A stretch of 64,000 nucleotides of DNA. Source: Pseudidiomarina salinarum. Lineage in GTDB: Bacteria > Pseudomonadota > Gammaproteobacteria > Enterobacterales > Alteromonadaceae. The translations under genes were made by a program, and so were the position numbers. Below the pieces are notes generated by a model. It was not told the DNA's origin. It saw only the letters and a program-made list of their open reading frames with translations, and searched no databases. This document shows, one piece after another, positions 8,671 to 20,204 of the stretch; the first letter of the stretch is position 1, and each line of letters opens with the position of its first letter. The stretch is from positions 124,001 to 188,000 of the forward strand of contig NZ_JPER01000003.1 of the NCBI RefSeq assembly GCF_000753715.1, given 5' to 3'.

Positions 8671-9574
8671 TGAGGTACAGCCCTTACGGGCGTGGTTATT
8701 ACTACTTCTACTGGCATTGATCTGGGGCAGCTCCTTCCTGCTCATCAAAAAAGGCCTACTCAGTTTTACCCCCGATCAGCTGGCTGCTATTCGTATAGCT
8801 TCGGCCGGTTTCGTACTCTTACCCTTTATTCTGCGTCGTTTTGCGCTGGTACAGCGGCACCACTGGCCGAAACTCATCTGTGTTGGCCTGGTGGGGAGTT
8901 TTATTCCCGCGTTTTTATTCGCCTTCGCGCAAACCGAACTGCCCAGCGGTGTTACCGGCGTACTCAATACCTTTACGCCATTGGCAACCCTGATTATCGG
9001 GGTCTTCCTGTTCCGGCAGCGGGCTCGTCTGCAACAGTGGTTGGGCGTTATTATTGGCCTCGGCGGCACCATCTTGCTGGTTACCGCCAGCACCGGCGGC
9101 GGCTTTGAGTTTAATAGGTACGGGCTGCTGATTATTCTGGCCACCATTTGTTACGGCCTGAACCTGAACCTGATCAAACATCATATTCCTGATCTGGGCG
9201 CCTTGACCATTACCGGCGTGTCTTTGTTTCTGGTGGCTCCGCCAGCCGCGCTTTATTTATTTTTCGCCACGCCTTTTACCGAGCAATTCGCCGATCCGCA
9301 ATTTGCTTTTGCGCTAACGGCTATTCTGATTCTGGGCATCATTGGCACGGCGGCGGCGCTTATCATATTTAATACGCTGGTGAAGATGACCAATACCACT
9401 TTTACCAGTTCGGTGACCTATCTCATCCCGATTGTCGCCTTATTGCTCGGCGTACTGGATGGCGAGCCGTTTCTGGTTCAGCATGGCATGGGCATGGGGG
9501 CGATACTCAGTGGCGTGTGGATTGCCAACCGCCGAAAAAGAAAAAGCCCGGCAAAAGCCGGGCAAAAGTTCTAA
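8657..9574 (+). CDS. EamA/DMT-family inner-membrane transporter
   Basis: This is a drug/metabolite-type transporter with two EamA repeats and ten predicted membrane helices. The first repeat opens with [19 protein letters not shown] and contains [10 protein letters not shown]-like [19 protein letters not shown]. The second repeat covers roughly residues 150-295. The substrate is unknown. I chose the ATG at 8657 (MTLNSEV), which overlaps the engB 3' end by 14 bases; a TTG at 8636 is the alternative. The basic C-terminal tail ([14 protein letters not shown]) is encoded by the hairpin that ends the opposing transcript. Confidence 0.88.
   Translation: MTLNSEVQPLRAWLLLLLLALIWGSSFLLIKKGLLSFTPDQLAAIRIASAGFVLLPFILRRFALVQRHHWPKLICVGLVGSFIPAFLFAFAQTELPSGVTGVLNTFTPLATLIIGVFLFRQRARLQQWLGVIIGLGGTILLVTASTGGGFEFNRYGLLIILATICYGLNLNLIKHHIPDLGALTITGVSLFLVAPPAALYLFFATPFTEQFADPQFAFALTAILILGIIGTAAALIIFNTLVKMTNTTFTSSVTYLIPIVALLLGVLDGEPFLVQHGMGMGAILSGVWIANRRKRKSPAKAGQKF
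9536..9563 (-). terminator. Minus-strand terminator inside the 3' end of the EamA gene
   Basis: GCCCGGC (9546-9552) and GCCGGGC (9557-9563) form a seven-base GC-only stem with a four-base loop. Reading the minus strand, the stem is followed by TTTTTCTTTTT. It would stop polA read-through or a short RNA made from the polA-EamA gap. Confidence 0.88.
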
Positions 9575-9655
9575 CAATCCAGGGAGAGAACATCTATGAA
9601 AGGAAATAACAAACGAACTTGATACTTCTCGTTTAATGCGCCTTTCAATAAATCA
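9541..9655 (-). ncRNA. Possible small RNA or structured 3' region after polA
   Basis: Between the polA stop and the terminator at 9546-9563 lies a nested inverted repeat. Its outer arms are TGAAAGG/CCTTTCA (9597-9603 and 9641-9647), and its inner arms are AAACGA/TCGTTT (9611-9616 and 9629-9634). With the terminator this makes a minus-strand unit of about 110 nt, the size of Spot 42. In E. coli, spf sits exactly here, between polA and yihA. I cannot align the sequence with Spot 42, and the promoter is not convincing, so it may only be the polA 3' UTR. Confidence 0.35.
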
Positions 9656-9714
9656 GACTAAGCGTCATTACAAAAGTTCATAATTTTTTCTATTTTTCGA
9701 TAAGTCCCTGATTT

Positions 9715-12489
9715 TTAGTGTGCTTCATCCCAGTTATCGCCCACACCGACATCGGCGATCAGTGGCACATCAAGCTTAGCAGCCTGTTCCATCACGTTTA
9801 CCAACCGGGTTTTCAGTTCCTCAACCCGATTTTCCCTGACCTCAAACACCAGCTCATCGTGTACCTGCATGATCATCCAGACATCATCGTTGCTGATGTG
9901 GTCGCGCAGATAGTCCGACACAGCAATCATGGCGTACTTGATGATATCGGCCGCAGTGCCCTGCATCGGCGCGTTAATCGCGGCCCGCTCTGCCCCTTTG
10001 CGCCGCGCCCCATTGGATGAACGAATTTCAGGCAGCTGCAGCCGCCGGCCAAACAGCGTTTCGACATAACCATCGCGTTTGGCCTGGGTGCGGGTATCTT
10101 CCATATATCGGAGCACGCCCGGGAAACGCTCAAAATACTTATCCATATATAACTGCGCTTCATGGCGCGGAATATCCAGTTGCCGCGCCAGACCAAACGC
10201 CGACATGCCGTAAATCAGCCCAAAGTTCACTGCCTTGGCGCGCCGCCGCTGCTCGCTGCTGACGTCCTCAAGCGGTACGCCGAAAACTTCTGACGCGGTG
10301 GCGGCGTGGATATCGCGGCCTTTGGAGAAAGCTTCAACTAAATTTGGATCCTGTGACAGATGGGCCATGATCCGCAGTTCGATCTGACTGTAGTCTATCG
10401 CCATTATCTTGTAGCCCTCGGGCGCAGTGAAGGCTTTGCGCACCCGCCGTCCGGCTTCGGTGCGGATTGGAATATTCTGCAGGTTGGGGTCGCTTGACGA
10501 AAGCCGGCCAGTGGCGGTAACCGCCTGATGATACGACGTGTGGATCCGGTTGGTGCGCGGATTGACCATTTTCGGCAACTTATCGGTATAGGTCGATTTA
10601 AGCTTGCTAAGCCCCCGGTGACGCATGATCACATCAGGCAGCGGGTAATCATGGGCGAGCTCAAGCAGAACCTCTTCAGCGGTTGACGGTGCACCTTTTG
10701 GCGTCTTTTTCCGGACTGGCAGCAGTAGCTTTTCAAACAGAATCTGCTGCAACTGCTTGGGCGAACCCAGATTGAACTCCTCACCGGCGATGGTATAGGC
10801 CTGCTGCTCAAGCTCCTGCAGATCCTTGGCTATTTCGTGGCTTTGGCGGGCCAAAAGTTGAGCGTCAATCTGCACGCCGCGCTGTTCCATATTCACCAGC
10901 ACCGGAACCAGCGGCAGTTCGATTTCGGTCAGCACTTTCTGCAATGACGGGACGGTACTGACCTCACCCCATAGCTTCTGATGCAGGCGCAGCGCCACGT
11001 CAGCATCCTCAGCGGCATAAGGCCCGGCCTGCTCCAGACCGACCTGATTAAAGGTTAGCTGCTTGGCGCCTTTACCCGCGACATCTTCAAAACTGATGGC
11101 CCGATGCCCCAGGTAATGCAGGCTCAGGGTATCCATATCATGGCGCGACCCCACGCTGTTAAAGACATAGGAAGCCAACATGGTGTCGTTGGCAATGCCG
11201 TTCAGGTGAATGTCATAGCGACGCAGGATATGGCTGTCATATTTAAGATTCTGGCCGATTTTGCCGGGCTTTTCGGCTTCAAGCAATGGTTTCAGCAGTG
11301 CCAGTACCTTGCTCCGGTCAAGCTGATCCGGCGCGCCCGGATAGTCATGGGCTACAGGCACATAGGCCGCCTTGCCAGGCTTGATGGCAAAGGACACGCC
11401 AACCAGTTCAGCCTCCATATAATTGAGGCTGGTGGTTTCCGTATCAAAGGAAAAGTAATCCGCGTCTTTCAGCTGCTCCAGCCAATCGTTCAACGCCGCT
11501 TCAGTGGTGATCACCTGATAGTCGTCATGAGCAATAGCGTCTTCCTCGGTTGGTGCCGCTGGTGCTTCACTGCTACGCCGCACACCCGCGTCGGACGCGG
11601 GACCCTGCTCCAGCACCTCAGCCAGCCAGCGCCGGAATTCGCATTGCTTGTACAATTCAATCAGTTGCCCCTGATCCGCCGGTTCGATTTGCAGCTGATC
11701 GGGGGTAAAGTCGAGTTCAACATTCAGTTTTATCGTCGCCAGCTCCCGTGACAACAACAGGATCTCTTCATGTTCGCGGATCTTATCCGGCATGGTTTTC
11801 GCCCCGCGAAAACTTAGTTCCGCCAGCGCCTCCGGATTCTCCAGCATCGCGTCAATACTGCCCATGCCCTGCAACATCGCCAGCGCGGTTTTTTCGCCCA
11901 CTTTCGGCAGACCGGGGATGTTATCCGAGCTATCACCCATCAGCGCCAGCAGATCAATAATCTGCGACGGTTTTACGCCAAACTTATTCTGCACGCCTGC
12001 GGTATCAAGCAGAGTATCGGTCATGGTATTGATCAGCATCACATTACCGTTGACCAGCTGCGCCATGTCTTTGTCGCCGGTGCTGATCAGGGTAAAACGG
12101 CCTTCATCGCCAGCTTGCTGTGCCAGCGTACCAATCACGTCGTCGGCTTCGACGCCGTCAATACACAGCAGCGGCAAGCCCAAAGCTTTAATGATTTTAT
12201 GCAGCGGCTCGATTTGCTGACGCAGATCATCCGGCATCGGCGGCCGGTTACTTTTATATTCAGTGTACATTTCATTACGGAAGGTCGGTCCCTTGGCGTC
12301 AAATACCACGGCCATATGGGTGGGCCCGTATTTTTTAAGCAGACTGCGCAACATATTGACCACTCCGTAGATCGCGCCCGTCGGCTCGCCTGCTGAATTC
12401 GTCAGATGCGGCGGAGCGTAAAAAGCGCGAAAAAGATACGAGGATCCATCAACCAGGATGAATGGATTTTCTGGTACAGATGCGGTCAT
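9715..12489 (-). CDS. polA: DNA polymerase I
   Basis: This repair and Okazaki-fragment polymerase is 924 residues long and complete. The N-terminal 5'-3' exonuclease is present ([50 protein letters not shown]). A proofreading exonuclease with [10 protein letters not shown] begins near residue 345. The polymerase domain shows motif [17 protein letters not shown], motif [19 protein letters not shown] and motif [12 protein letters not shown]. All three activities should work. It is transcribed alone toward the EamA gene. Two DnaA-box sequences lie about 90-110 bases upstream of its start. Confidence 0.98.
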   Translation of the reverse strand: MTASVPENPFILVDGSSYLFRAFYAPPHLTNSAGEPTGAIYGVVNMLRSLLKKYGPTHMAVVFDAKGPTFRNEMYTEYKSNRPPMPDDLRQQIEPLHKIIKALGLPLLCIDGVEADDVIGTLAQQAGDEGRFTLISTGDKDMAQLVNGNVMLINTMTDTLLDTAGVQNKFGVKPSQIIDLLALMGDSSDNIPGLPKVGEKTALAMLQGMGSIDAMLENPEALAELSFRGAKTMPDKIREHEEILLLSRELATIKLNVELDFTPDQLQIEPADQGQLIELYKQCEFRRWLAEVLEQGPASDAGVRRSSEAPAAPTEEDAIAHDDYQVITTEAALNDWLEQLKDADYFSFDTETTSLNYMEAELVGVSFAIKPGKAAYVPVAHDYPGAPDQLDRSKVLALLKPLLEAEKPGKIGQNLKYDSHILRRYDIHLNGIANDTMLASYVFNSVGSRHDMDTLSLHYLGHRAISFEDVAGKGAKQLTFNQVGLEQAGPYAAEDADVALRLHQKLWGEVSTVPSLQKVLTEIELPLVPVLVNMEQRGVQIDAQLLARQSHEIAKDLQELEQQAYTIAGEEFNLGSPKQLQQILFEKLLLPVRKKTPKGAPSTAEEVLLELAHDYPLPDVIMRHRGLSKLKSTYTDKLPKMVNPRTNRIHTSYHQAVTATGRLSSSDPNLQNIPIRTEAGRRVRKAFTAPEGYKIMAIDYSQIELRIMAHLSQDPNLVEAFSKGRDIHAATASEVFGVPLEDVSSEQRRRAKAVNFGLIYGMSAFGLARQLDIPRHEAQLYMDKYFERFPGVLRYMEDTRTQAKRDGYVETLFGRRLQLPEIRSSNGARRKGAERAAINAPMQGTAADIIKYAMIAVSDYLRDHISNDDVWMIMQVHDELVFEVRENRVEELKTRLVNVMEQAAKLDVPLIADVGVGDNWDEAH

Positions 12490-12992
12490 AGTTGGCCTGC
12501 TGCTTTGGTTAAACTTAGTAAGTAATTAGGATGCCACAGCCGCGGCTTGCAAGCCAGTCAAGGACCTGACAAGGAATGTGGATAAGCTGTGGATATGTCT
12601 GTGTGCAACAGGAAATCTCACCAGGGAAAGATCGGAGATCTCTGGTGGATGTGATTTTGTATCACGTTGTTTTTCAAGGAATTAATACTCAGAATATTCC
12701 ATGACAGCTTTGTTTTTTTATTTTGTGTCAGTTGTGGAAACTGAACGAAGCGAGCACGTAAATGAATCCCTGTGTTGCTTCCGGTTACTCCCTCAACCAG
12801 CCACCAACTTTATCACAACAGGTCGCGATTACCAGCTTTGATCTCAGATTTTTTAGAACGTTTTTGACCTGAGTTATCGATCGTATAGACGCAAAAGTAA
12901 TCAAACCAGTACTTGAATTTGATTATGCTCAGCGTCACACTGGGCTGGCGTTAAATTCGTTTTAGGCCTACTCTGAGGATAGTCAAAGTCCT
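12490..12992. other. 503-base gap between polA and a small orphan gene
   Basis: Near polA the gap holds two DnaA-box-like 9-mers (12577-12596), then an imperfect palindrome around CACCAG (12619-12624) and CTGGTG (12642-12647) with GATC-containing inner arms. The remainder (12660-12970) is AT-rich and holds no ORF of note, no clear terminator and no recognisable repeat. Promoters for both flanking genes should be here, but I could not place them with confidence. Confidence 0.6.
12577..12596. promoter_or_regulatory. Pair of DnaA-box sequences upstream of polA
   Basis: TGTGGATAA (12577-12585) is the exact reverse complement of the consensus TTATCCACA. TGTGGATAT (12588-12596) differs by one base. 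They are spaced 11 bases apart, one helical turn, and lie about 90 bases upstream of the polA ATG. Chance occurrence of one perfect box is possible; two in phase are less likely. Confidence 0.55.
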
Positions 12993-13274
12993 ATGGATGT
13001 TTCACCAATGAAGCTAACAAGAGAAGAGCTACAACAACTCGAAGATTTTGAGCGGCGCCGTATTGCTCTGAATCAGTCCGAGTGGTGGGAGCGCTTGTCC
13101 ATGGATCAAAAGTTTGGTGTCTACCAGCTACAGAAGTTTGGTTATGACTTAGCCTTTATCCGCAATAACCCGGACAATGGCCCTATTGCCGTGGTACGTC
13201 GTGGCGTTGAGTTTGCCACTGTGGATAGCGAAGGGGACGTCGATCTCAACCCGGATATCGTTATTCGCGACTAG
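12993..13274 (+). CDS. Conserved-looking small protein of unknown function
   Basis: The 93-residue product is soluble, with a charged helical N-terminus (MKLTREELQQLEDFERRR), then WWERLSMDQKFGVYQLQKFGYDL and a beta-rich acidic end (AVVRRGVEFATVDSEGDVDL). No membrane segment, Cys pair or known motif is visible. The start at 12993 has a GAGGAT about 13 bases upstream; a start at the ATG at 13008 is possible but has no ribosome site. Codon use looks like that of its neighbours, and the frame is clean, so I take it as a real gene. I do not recognise the family. Confidence 0.7.
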   Translation: MDVSPMKLTREELQQLEDFERRRIALNQSEWWERLSMDQKFGVYQLQKFGYDLAFIRNNPDNGPIAVVRRGVEFATVDSEGDVDLNPDIVIRD

Positions 13275-13289
13275 GTTATTCGCAGCGCG

Positions 13290-14117
13290 CTAACGATTTA
13301 GCAAATCCCGCCGGATCTTCGCCAGTACTGGTGCGGTGTCAGGCTCTAATCCACCATGCCAGATTGAAAAAGCTACCCCGGCCTGTTCCACCAGCATACC
13401 CAGACCGTCGCGTATTTCCCCTGCGCCAGCCTGCGCCGCTTCCTGCAAAAAGGCTGTTGGCCGGCCACTGTACATCATGTCGTACACGCAAGCCGCTGAC
13501 CCCAGCACCTCTTTTGGCAGCTGCAGCTTTGCGCCAGTCAGCGACGCGCTGGTGGCATTCACGATCAGGTAAGGTTCAGCCAGGGGTTGCAGGTCACGAG
13601 CTCCGACAATCTTTAGTGGATATTGAGGGAAATCACCCGCTAATTGCCCGGCCCGGGCCCGGGTCCGGTTCACCAGAGTAATTTGTTTCACGCCGGCATT
13701 CATCAGCGCTGGCAGCACGCCTCGCGCCGCGCCGCCGGCGCCCAGCAGAATAACCTCAAGCCCTGACAGGCGCACTCCTGCCGTCTGTAAATCGCGAACC
13801 AATCCCAGGCCGTCGGTATTATCACCCAGTAGTTGGCCCTGCCCCAGCGGCACCAGCGTATTGACCGCACCAGCTTCACGGGCGCGTTCACTCAGATGCG
13901 TGGCAACCTGCACGGCGGCTTCTTTAAATGGCAGCGTGACGTTCGCCCCGGCACCGCCGGTGCGGAAAAAGCGTGACACCGTTGCCGCAAACTGGCCAGG
14001 CGAGCATAAGCTGCGCGTGTAACTATTCGTCAGCTGAAACTGAGCGGCAAATAACGCATGAATTTGTGGCGACAGGCTGTGTGCGATTGGATTACCAAAT
14101 ACCGTAAATAAAGCCAT
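13290..14117 (-). CDS. aroE: Shikimate dehydrogenase AroE
   Basis: AroE reduces 3-dehydroshikimate to shikimate with NADPH in aromatic amino-acid synthesis. The 275 residues carry the substrate-site NPIAHSLSPQIH (9-20), NVTLPFKEAA with the catalytic Lys near 66, NTDGLG and the Rossmann motif GAGGAARGV. The C-terminal DGLGMLVEQA helix is present. It is the last gene of the minus-strand dprA-smg-yrdD-tsaC-hemF-aroE operon. Confidence 0.96.
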   Translation of the reverse strand: MALFTVFGNPIAHSLSPQIHALFAAQFQLTNSYTRSLCSPGQFAATVSRFFRTGGAGANVTLPFKEAAVQVATHLSERAREAGAVNTLVPLGQGQLLGDNTDGLGLVRDLQTAGVRLSGLEVILLGAGGAARGVLPALMNAGVKQITLVNRTRARAGQLAGDFPQYPLKIVGARDLQPLAEPYLIVNATSASLTGAKLQLPKEVLGSAACVYDMMYSGRPTAFLQEAAQAGAGEIRDGLGMLVEQAGVAFSIWHGGLEPDTAPVLAKIRRDLLNR

Positions 14118-14141
14118 GTCAGTTACCTCCTGTGCGCCAGG

Positions 14142-15613
<1,472 letters not shown>

Positions 15614-15641
15614 GAAGTACTCCTGAATAATCGCTGAAAAA

Positions 15642-16040
15642 TTACGAAATTGATGACTTATACTCGCACTCTGCCTGCGCGCAAACCATGCGCTCACCAG
15701 CGGCGGTACGTTTTTTCAGTAGCAGTGCATAGCCGCACAGCGGGCATGATTCTGCTACCGGAGGAAGATTAACGGAAAACTTGCAGGCTGGGTACTGATC
15801 GCAGGCATAAAAGGAGTTACCGAAGCGGCTGGTTTTCTGTACCAGCTTACCGGCTTTGCATTCGGGACAAGCGACATCGGTGCCGGGATCAAAATCAGCC
15901 GCCGTCATATAGTCACAGTCAGGATAACCGCTGCAGCCAACATAAAGGCCATAACGGCCTTTTTTAAGCTGCAGCTCACGCTCACACCGGGGACAGGGAA
16001 CGCCCAGTGGTTGTGGTTCAAGAAAGTTATCGGCGGTCAT
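15642..16040 (-). CDS. Topoisomerase I-type zinc-finger protein (YrdD-like)
   Basis: The 132-residue protein is made of three tetracysteine zinc ribbons, like the C-terminal repeats of topoisomerase I: CPRCERELQLKKGRYGLYVGC, CPECKAGKLVQKTSRFGNSFYAC and CPLCGYALLLKKRTAAGERMVC (each first quoted Cys pair and the closing Cys are visible). The E. coli homologue YrdD is about 180 residues with four ribbons, so this one is shorter. It probably binds nucleic acid; its role is unproved. Its stop lies 28 bases upstream of the tsaC start, and its ATG abuts the smg stop. Confidence 0.88.
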   Translation of the reverse strand: MTADNFLEPQPLGVPCPRCERELQLKKGRYGLYVGCSGYPDCDYMTAADFDPGTDVACPECKAGKLVQKTSRFGNSFYACDQYPACKFSVNLPPVAESCPLCGYALLLKKRTAAGERMVCAQAECEYKSSIS

Positions 16041-16514
16041 TTAATGCAGCAGACCTTCCGGCTCCTCAAACAGTAAGCCTTCCATCTGATCATAAGCGTC
16101 TTCGCGTCCGGGTACATTAAACAGTACCATCAGCACCACCCACTTGAGATCATCCAGGGTAAATTGCGGCGTATCCAGTTCCATTACCCGGTCAATAACC
16201 ATTTCGCGGGTAGCGAAATCCAATACACCCAGATTCTCCAGATACATCAGAAAGCCCCGGCTGTCGCAATCCAGTCGAGCGGCTTCTTCTGCGGTGTAAA
16301 TACGGATAGCACTGTTCGGCGAACGATTTAAATAGGGTTTAGTCTGGCTGTCCTGTAGCTCAGCCAGCCGCTCTAACCACGCCAGAGCTTTGAGAATTTC
16401 CTGCCGGTGAAAACCTGCCCGGGTCAGTTCATCCGTCAACTCATCGTGATCAACCACTACTTCCATGTCCGAATGAATATAATTCTCGAACAGGTACATG
16501 AGGATATCAAACAT
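16041..16514 (-). CDS. smg: Smg family protein (DUF494)
   Basis: The 157 residues begin [19 protein letters not shown], the typical Smg/DUF494 start, and contain WLERLAEL and a Leu-rich helical C-terminal half ending [16 protein letters not shown]. The family is conserved beside dprA in gammaproteobacteria; no biochemical role is established. It sits between dprA (2-base gap) and the yrdD-like gene (no gap). Confidence 0.92.
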   Translation of the reverse strand: MFDILMYLFENYIHSDMEVVVDHDELTDELTRAGFHRQEILKALAWLERLAELQDSQTKPYLNRSPNSAIRIYTAEEAARLDCDSRGFLMYLENLGVLDFATREMVIDRVMELDTPQFTLDDLKWVVLMVLFNVPGREDAYDQMEGLLFEEPEGLLH

Positions 16515-16516
16515 CG

Positions 16517-17554
16517 TTAGCGCCTCCCCATCTTTATGTAACCACCGGCTACTGAGACGATGTGCCCCTCTAATTCGAGCAGTACCAGCTGCTCTGTCAC
16601 GATCGCGACCGGTAGTCCGCTCCGTGCTATTATCGTATCAACAGAGGTCGTCTCATTGCCCACATTAGCCAACAATTTCAGGTTTGCCAAGCTTCCACTA
16701 CATTTATTTTCTGTGCCATCACTGGTATGTATGGGCGATGGCGCAAAATTCAACTCTTCGAGTATCTCAGTGACTGCCGTTACCAGGGTTGCGCCCTCTC
16801 TGATCAGCTGGTGACAGCCCGCCATGGCCGGGTCCCAGACCGAGCCGGGAAGCGCGAATACCGTGCGATTATGCTCAGCTGCCAGCCGGGCGGTAATGAG
16901 CGAGCCACTCTGCCGTTGCGCCTCAATCACCAGAATACCCTGACTAAGGCCGCTCAGAATGCGATTGCGTCTGGGAAAATGGTCGCGGCGCGCGGTCATA
17001 CCCGGCGGAAATTCGCTGACCAGCAGCCCGCCCTGGGCGATCTGTTGCTGCAGTTGCCGGTTGCGGGGCGGATAGTAAATATCAGGCCCGGTGGCAAGTA
17101 CCGCCAGCGTAGTGCTTTCACTTAACGCGGCCCGGTGCGCAGCGCTGTCGATTCCCAGCGCCAGTCCGCTACTGACGATAATGCCAGCGCGAGCCAGTCC
17201 GGTAGCGAAATGACTGGCACTATGCAGGCCCACCGGACTGGCTTTGCGACTCCCGACAATGCCTAGCTGGGGACGGTTCAGTAATTCGGGATCGCCATGC
17301 ACAAATAAGGCTAAAGGCGGTTGGGGGATTTCTCTTAGCGGAGCCGGATAGTCCGGGCTAAACCAGTCGATCAGATGGTGATGGGGCTGGTGAAGCCAGT
17401 TGTGGCTGCGTTCGAGATCCGCCGGCCGGACCATGGGCTGGTCAGATAGCAGTCGGCGGGCCGCTGACCAGCTACTTTGCCGCTGGATTTTGCGCTGTAG
17501 GCGGGCGGGTGCCCGCAACGCCTGTAATACAACAGATAGTTCGTCAGCATCCAT
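16517..17554 (-). CDS. dprA: DNA-processing protein DprA (Smf)
   Basis: DprA binds incoming single-stranded DNA and loads RecA during natural transformation, and is widely kept in non-competent species. The 345 residues have an N-terminal helical part, then the extended Rossmann fold with [29 protein letters not shown] and [12 protein letters not shown], and a C-terminal winged-helix region after residue 280 ([19 protein letters not shown]). It is first in the operon that runs to aroE. Confidence 0.95.
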   Translation of the reverse strand: MDADELSVVLQALRAPARLQRKIQRQSSWSAARRLLSDQPMVRPADLERSHNWLHQPHHHLIDWFSPDYPAPLREIPQPPLALFVHGDPELLNRPQLGIVGSRKASPVGLHSASHFATGLARAGIIVSSGLALGIDSAAHRAALSESTTLAVLATGPDIYYPPRNRQLQQQIAQGGLLVSEFPPGMTARRDHFPRRNRILSGLSQGILVIEAQRQSGSLITARLAAEHNRTVFALPGSVWDPAMAGCHQLIREGATLVTAVTEILEELNFAPSPIHTSDGTENKCSGSLANLKLLANVGNETTSVDTIIARSGLPVAIVTEQLVLLELEGHIVSVAGGYIKMGRR

Positions 17555-17589
17555 GCTGATGTGCTCTCCATGCTCTTATCAGAAATCAG

Positions 17590-18654
17590 TTAATCGAGGT
17601 ATTTAGGTACGTAGTAGTCGCCTACTTTGAGCCATTCTTCCGAACCCACCACCATCGCGTAGCTTGAGTGGTCATTCACCTCAATAACCAGTAACTCAGC
17701 AGTGACTTTTGCCGGCAGCTGTTTGGTTTCGCGCCATAACCGCGACAAGTCATCTGAGGGTTTGTAACGGTTAACCGCTCGTGGCCGTTCACCGCCGGTG
17801 AAGACAATAATGCCCGGCCTTACCGCCTGATACATCTGCCCGATTTCGACACCGTCTGCGGTACCACGATCGAGCACCACCACATCAAATTTCCCCTGTT
17901 CCAGTCGTTCATTCAGGGCGGCGACAATATAACCGTCAATTTCAGCACCGCTCTGCGGCACGATCATCTCCGGTAACTTCACCCTGTCCGGGCTAAGTAG
18001 TACGTCGCCCCGGCGAACTTCCCGCTGCAGATTAGCCAGTTCAGCTTCCCACAGATCGCCCTGCTGCATCGTCACGCGGGCGTTGGCCACATAGCGCACC
18101 AGCTGTTCGCCCTGCAGCGACGTAAACGGGGTAAATACCCGGTAAGGACCAGGCTCCACATCACCCTGGACAAATACCGGCGCCATGCCGTTCACCCGTG
18201 GCGCACCACGATTATCACCGAGGATTTTCGGCGCTTGCTCGAATTCCGCGACGCTCATTACCCGGTGTTCGGTCAGGTAGGACGCAAGCTGCTCCCGTGA
18301 AAACATCGGAATAGCCTGATCCTTCGGCTTTATCTCGCCATCTGGCAGCAGCGTCTTCTGTTGCTTACGTACCAGTTGCGGCCGGCCGTCCCGCCAGATC
18401 AAATAAAGCCGGTCACCCGGATAAATCAGGTGTGGGTTGGCAATGTCTTCATTCACGCGCCAGAGTTCCGGCCACAGCCAGGGATCATTCAGAAATAACT
18501 CGGAAATATGCCACAGGGTATCCCCCTTCTTAACGACATATTCCTGCGGCGCGCCTTCGCGAAGACGCAGCACATCGCCACTTGTCTCAGCGATACCCGG
18601 TGCACTGAGTAAAAAACCGATTAACGCAATCGGTAGAAATCGCCACCCGACCAT
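17590..18654 (-). CDS. Secreted LysM-domain protein
   Basis: The ATG at 18654 starts a signal peptide ([20 protein letters not shown], cleaved after GIAE or nearby). A LysM peptidoglycan-binding domain follows at about residues 40-90 ([19 protein letters not shown], then [12 protein letters not shown]). The remaining 260 residues are beta-rich without a catalytic motif I can name. A gene of this type divergent from def-fmt is conserved in Shewanella- and Idiomarina-like genomes. It probably acts in the periplasm on or at the cell wall. Confidence 0.9.
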   Translation of the reverse strand: MVGWRFLPIALIGFLLSAPGIAETSGDVLRLREGAPQEYVVKKGDTLWHISELFLNDPWLWPELWRVNEDIANPHLIYPGDRLYLIWRDGRPQLVRKQQKTLLPDGEIKPKDQAIPMFSREQLASYLTEHRVMSVAEFEQAPKILGDNRGAPRVNGMAPVFVQGDVEPGPYRVFTPFTSLQGEQLVRYVANARVTMQQGDLWEAELANLQREVRRGDVLLSPDRVKLPEMIVPQSGAEIDGYIVAALNERLEQGKFDVVVLDRGTADGVEIGQMYQAVRPGIIVFTGGERPRAVNRYKPSDDLSRLWRETKQLPAKVTAELLVIEVNDHSSYAMVVGSEEWLKVGDYYVPKYLD

Positions 18655-18735
18655 GTTGAGCTCCATTGTAAATCCGTGTGTTCATCACCAAATTACGTTA
18701 AAATTACCCAATATGAAACTAGCGAATTACAAGTT

Positions 18736-19242
18736 ATGACTAAATTGACTATTTTAGAATACCCTGATGAGCGTTTACGCACCATGGCTCAGCCTATTGA
18801 GGCTGTTGACGATGCCCTACGCGCAACCATTGATGATATGTTCGAAACCATGTACGACGCCAGTGGGGTTGGCCTTGCGGCCACCCAGGTGGATGTGCAC
18901 AGACGTCTGTTCATTGCTGACTGCAGCGAAGATCAGAGCGAACCTCTGGTGTTTATCAACCCTGAGATTACAGAAAAATCAGGAGAGTTCGCCAACGAAG
19001 AGGGCTGCCTGTCGTTTCCCGGGGTCTACGCAAAAGTGGAGCGGGCTTCAAACATCAAGGTGCAGGCGCAGGATCGTCATGGCGAGACCTTTACACTAAA
19101 TGCTGAAGGTCTGCTGGCTATTTGTATCCAGCACGAAATTGACCATCTGAATGGCAAACTATTTGTGGATTACCTGTCGCCGCTGAAACGTGACCGGATC
19201 CGCAAGAAACTTGAGAAAGAAGCCCGTCAACGCGCTGAGTAA
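18736..19242 (+). CDS. def: Peptide deformylase
   Basis: Def removes the N-formyl group from nascent proteins. The ATG at 18736 gives 168 residues starting [16 protein letters not shown], the standard N-terminus; the frame extends upstream to 18676, but those codons are not conserved. All three Fe-binding motifs are there: [17 protein letters not shown] and QHEIDHLNG. The C-terminus is basic. It leads the def-fmt-rsmB-trkA operon. Confidence 0.97.
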   Translation: MTKLTILEYPDERLRTMAQPIEAVDDALRATIDDMFETMYDASGVGLAATQVDVHRRLFIADCSEDQSEPLVFINPEITEKSGEFANEEGCLSFPGVYAKVERASNIKVQAQDRHGETFTLNAEGLLAICIQHEIDHLNGKLFVDYLSPLKRDRIRKKLEKEARQRAE

Positions 19243-19246
19243 AGCC

Positions 19247-20203
19247 ATGCGACTAATTTTTGCCGGAACACCCGATTTTGCTGCGCGTCATCTGGCGGCT
19301 CTGCTCAATGAGCCAGCGTTTGAGGTTGTTGCTGTTTACACCCAGCCGGATCGCCCTGCCGGGCGCGGTAAAAAGCTCCAGCCAAGTGCCGTAAAACAGT
19401 TGGCGCTGGCTCATGACTTGCCAGTAGAGCAGCCACCTACCCTTAAATCAGCAGAGGCCCAGGCCCGCCTAGCGAGCTGGCAGGCTGATGTCATGGTGGT
19501 CGTGGCTTATGGCTTGATCCTGCCACAGGCGGTGCTCGATATTCCCCGGCTGGCCTGCGTTAATGTTCACGGCTCCTTATTACCCCGCTGGCGCGGTGCC
19601 GCGCCAATCCAGCGCGCAATCTGGGCGGGCGACCCGGAAACCGGGGTCGCGATTATGCTGATGGCCGCTGGCCTGGATACCGGTCCGGTATTGCTGGAGC
19701 AGCGCTTGCCGATAAGCCCGGATGACACCTCGGCGAGCGTTTATGAAAAGCTGGCCCAACTTGGCCCGGAAGCCTTGCTCGAATGCCTGCATAAACTGCC
19801 TGATTATCTTGCCGGAGCCCAACCACAACCCGAAGATCAGGTGAGCTACGCCCATAAGCTGACCAAAGAAGAAGCAGAATTAGACTGGCAACAGCCAGCG
19901 GCCGTGCTGGAACGCTGGGTGCGGGCCTTTAATCCCTGGCCAGTCTGCTGGCTGCAGCCCCCCGGGCATGAGGTGGTCAAGGTCTGGTCGGCAATGGTGG
20001 TGCCGGGTGAGCATGGCGCCGCACCAGGAACCATTATCAGCGCCGATAAGCAGGGTATTGTCATACAAACAGCAGACCAGGCACTGGCGATCACACAACT
20101 GCAGCCCCCGGGGAAAAAACAAATGTCCGCCGCCGATTTTCTGAATAGCCGCAGCGACTGGCTGCAACCTGGAATGCAGCTAACCGCAACGGGAGTTCAT
20201 TAA
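19247..20203 (+). CDS. fmt: Methionyl-tRNA formyltransferase
   Basis: Fmt formylates initiator Met-tRNA from 10-formyl-THF. The ATG at 19247 gives 318 residues starting [16 protein letters not shown]. The catalytic core is clear: [20 protein letters not shown], with the Asn, His and later Asp ([11 protein letters not shown]) of the active site. A C-terminal OB-like domain follows from about residue 205. It lies 4 bases after def and 1 base before rsmB. Confidence 0.97.
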   Translation: MRLIFAGTPDFAARHLAALLNEPAFEVVAVYTQPDRPAGRGKKLQPSAVKQLALAHDLPVEQPPTLKSAEAQARLASWQADVMVVVAYGLILPQAVLDIPRLACVNVHGSLLPRWRGAAPIQRAIWAGDPETGVAIMLMAAGLDTGPVLLEQRLPISPDDTSASVYEKLAQLGPEALLECLHKLPDYLAGAQPQPEDQVSYAHKLTKEEAELDWQQPAAVLERWVRAFNPWPVCWLQPPGHEVVKVWSAMVVPGEHGAAPGTIISADKQGIVIQTADQALAITQLQPPGKKQMSAADFLNSRSDWLQPGMQLTATGVH

Positions 20204-20204
20204 G

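Noticed and set aside
9575-9714. Direct assignment of the polA downstream element as Spot 42
   Set aside because: Position and size match, but I could not match the conserved 5' sequence of Spot 42, so it is listed only as a possible RNA.
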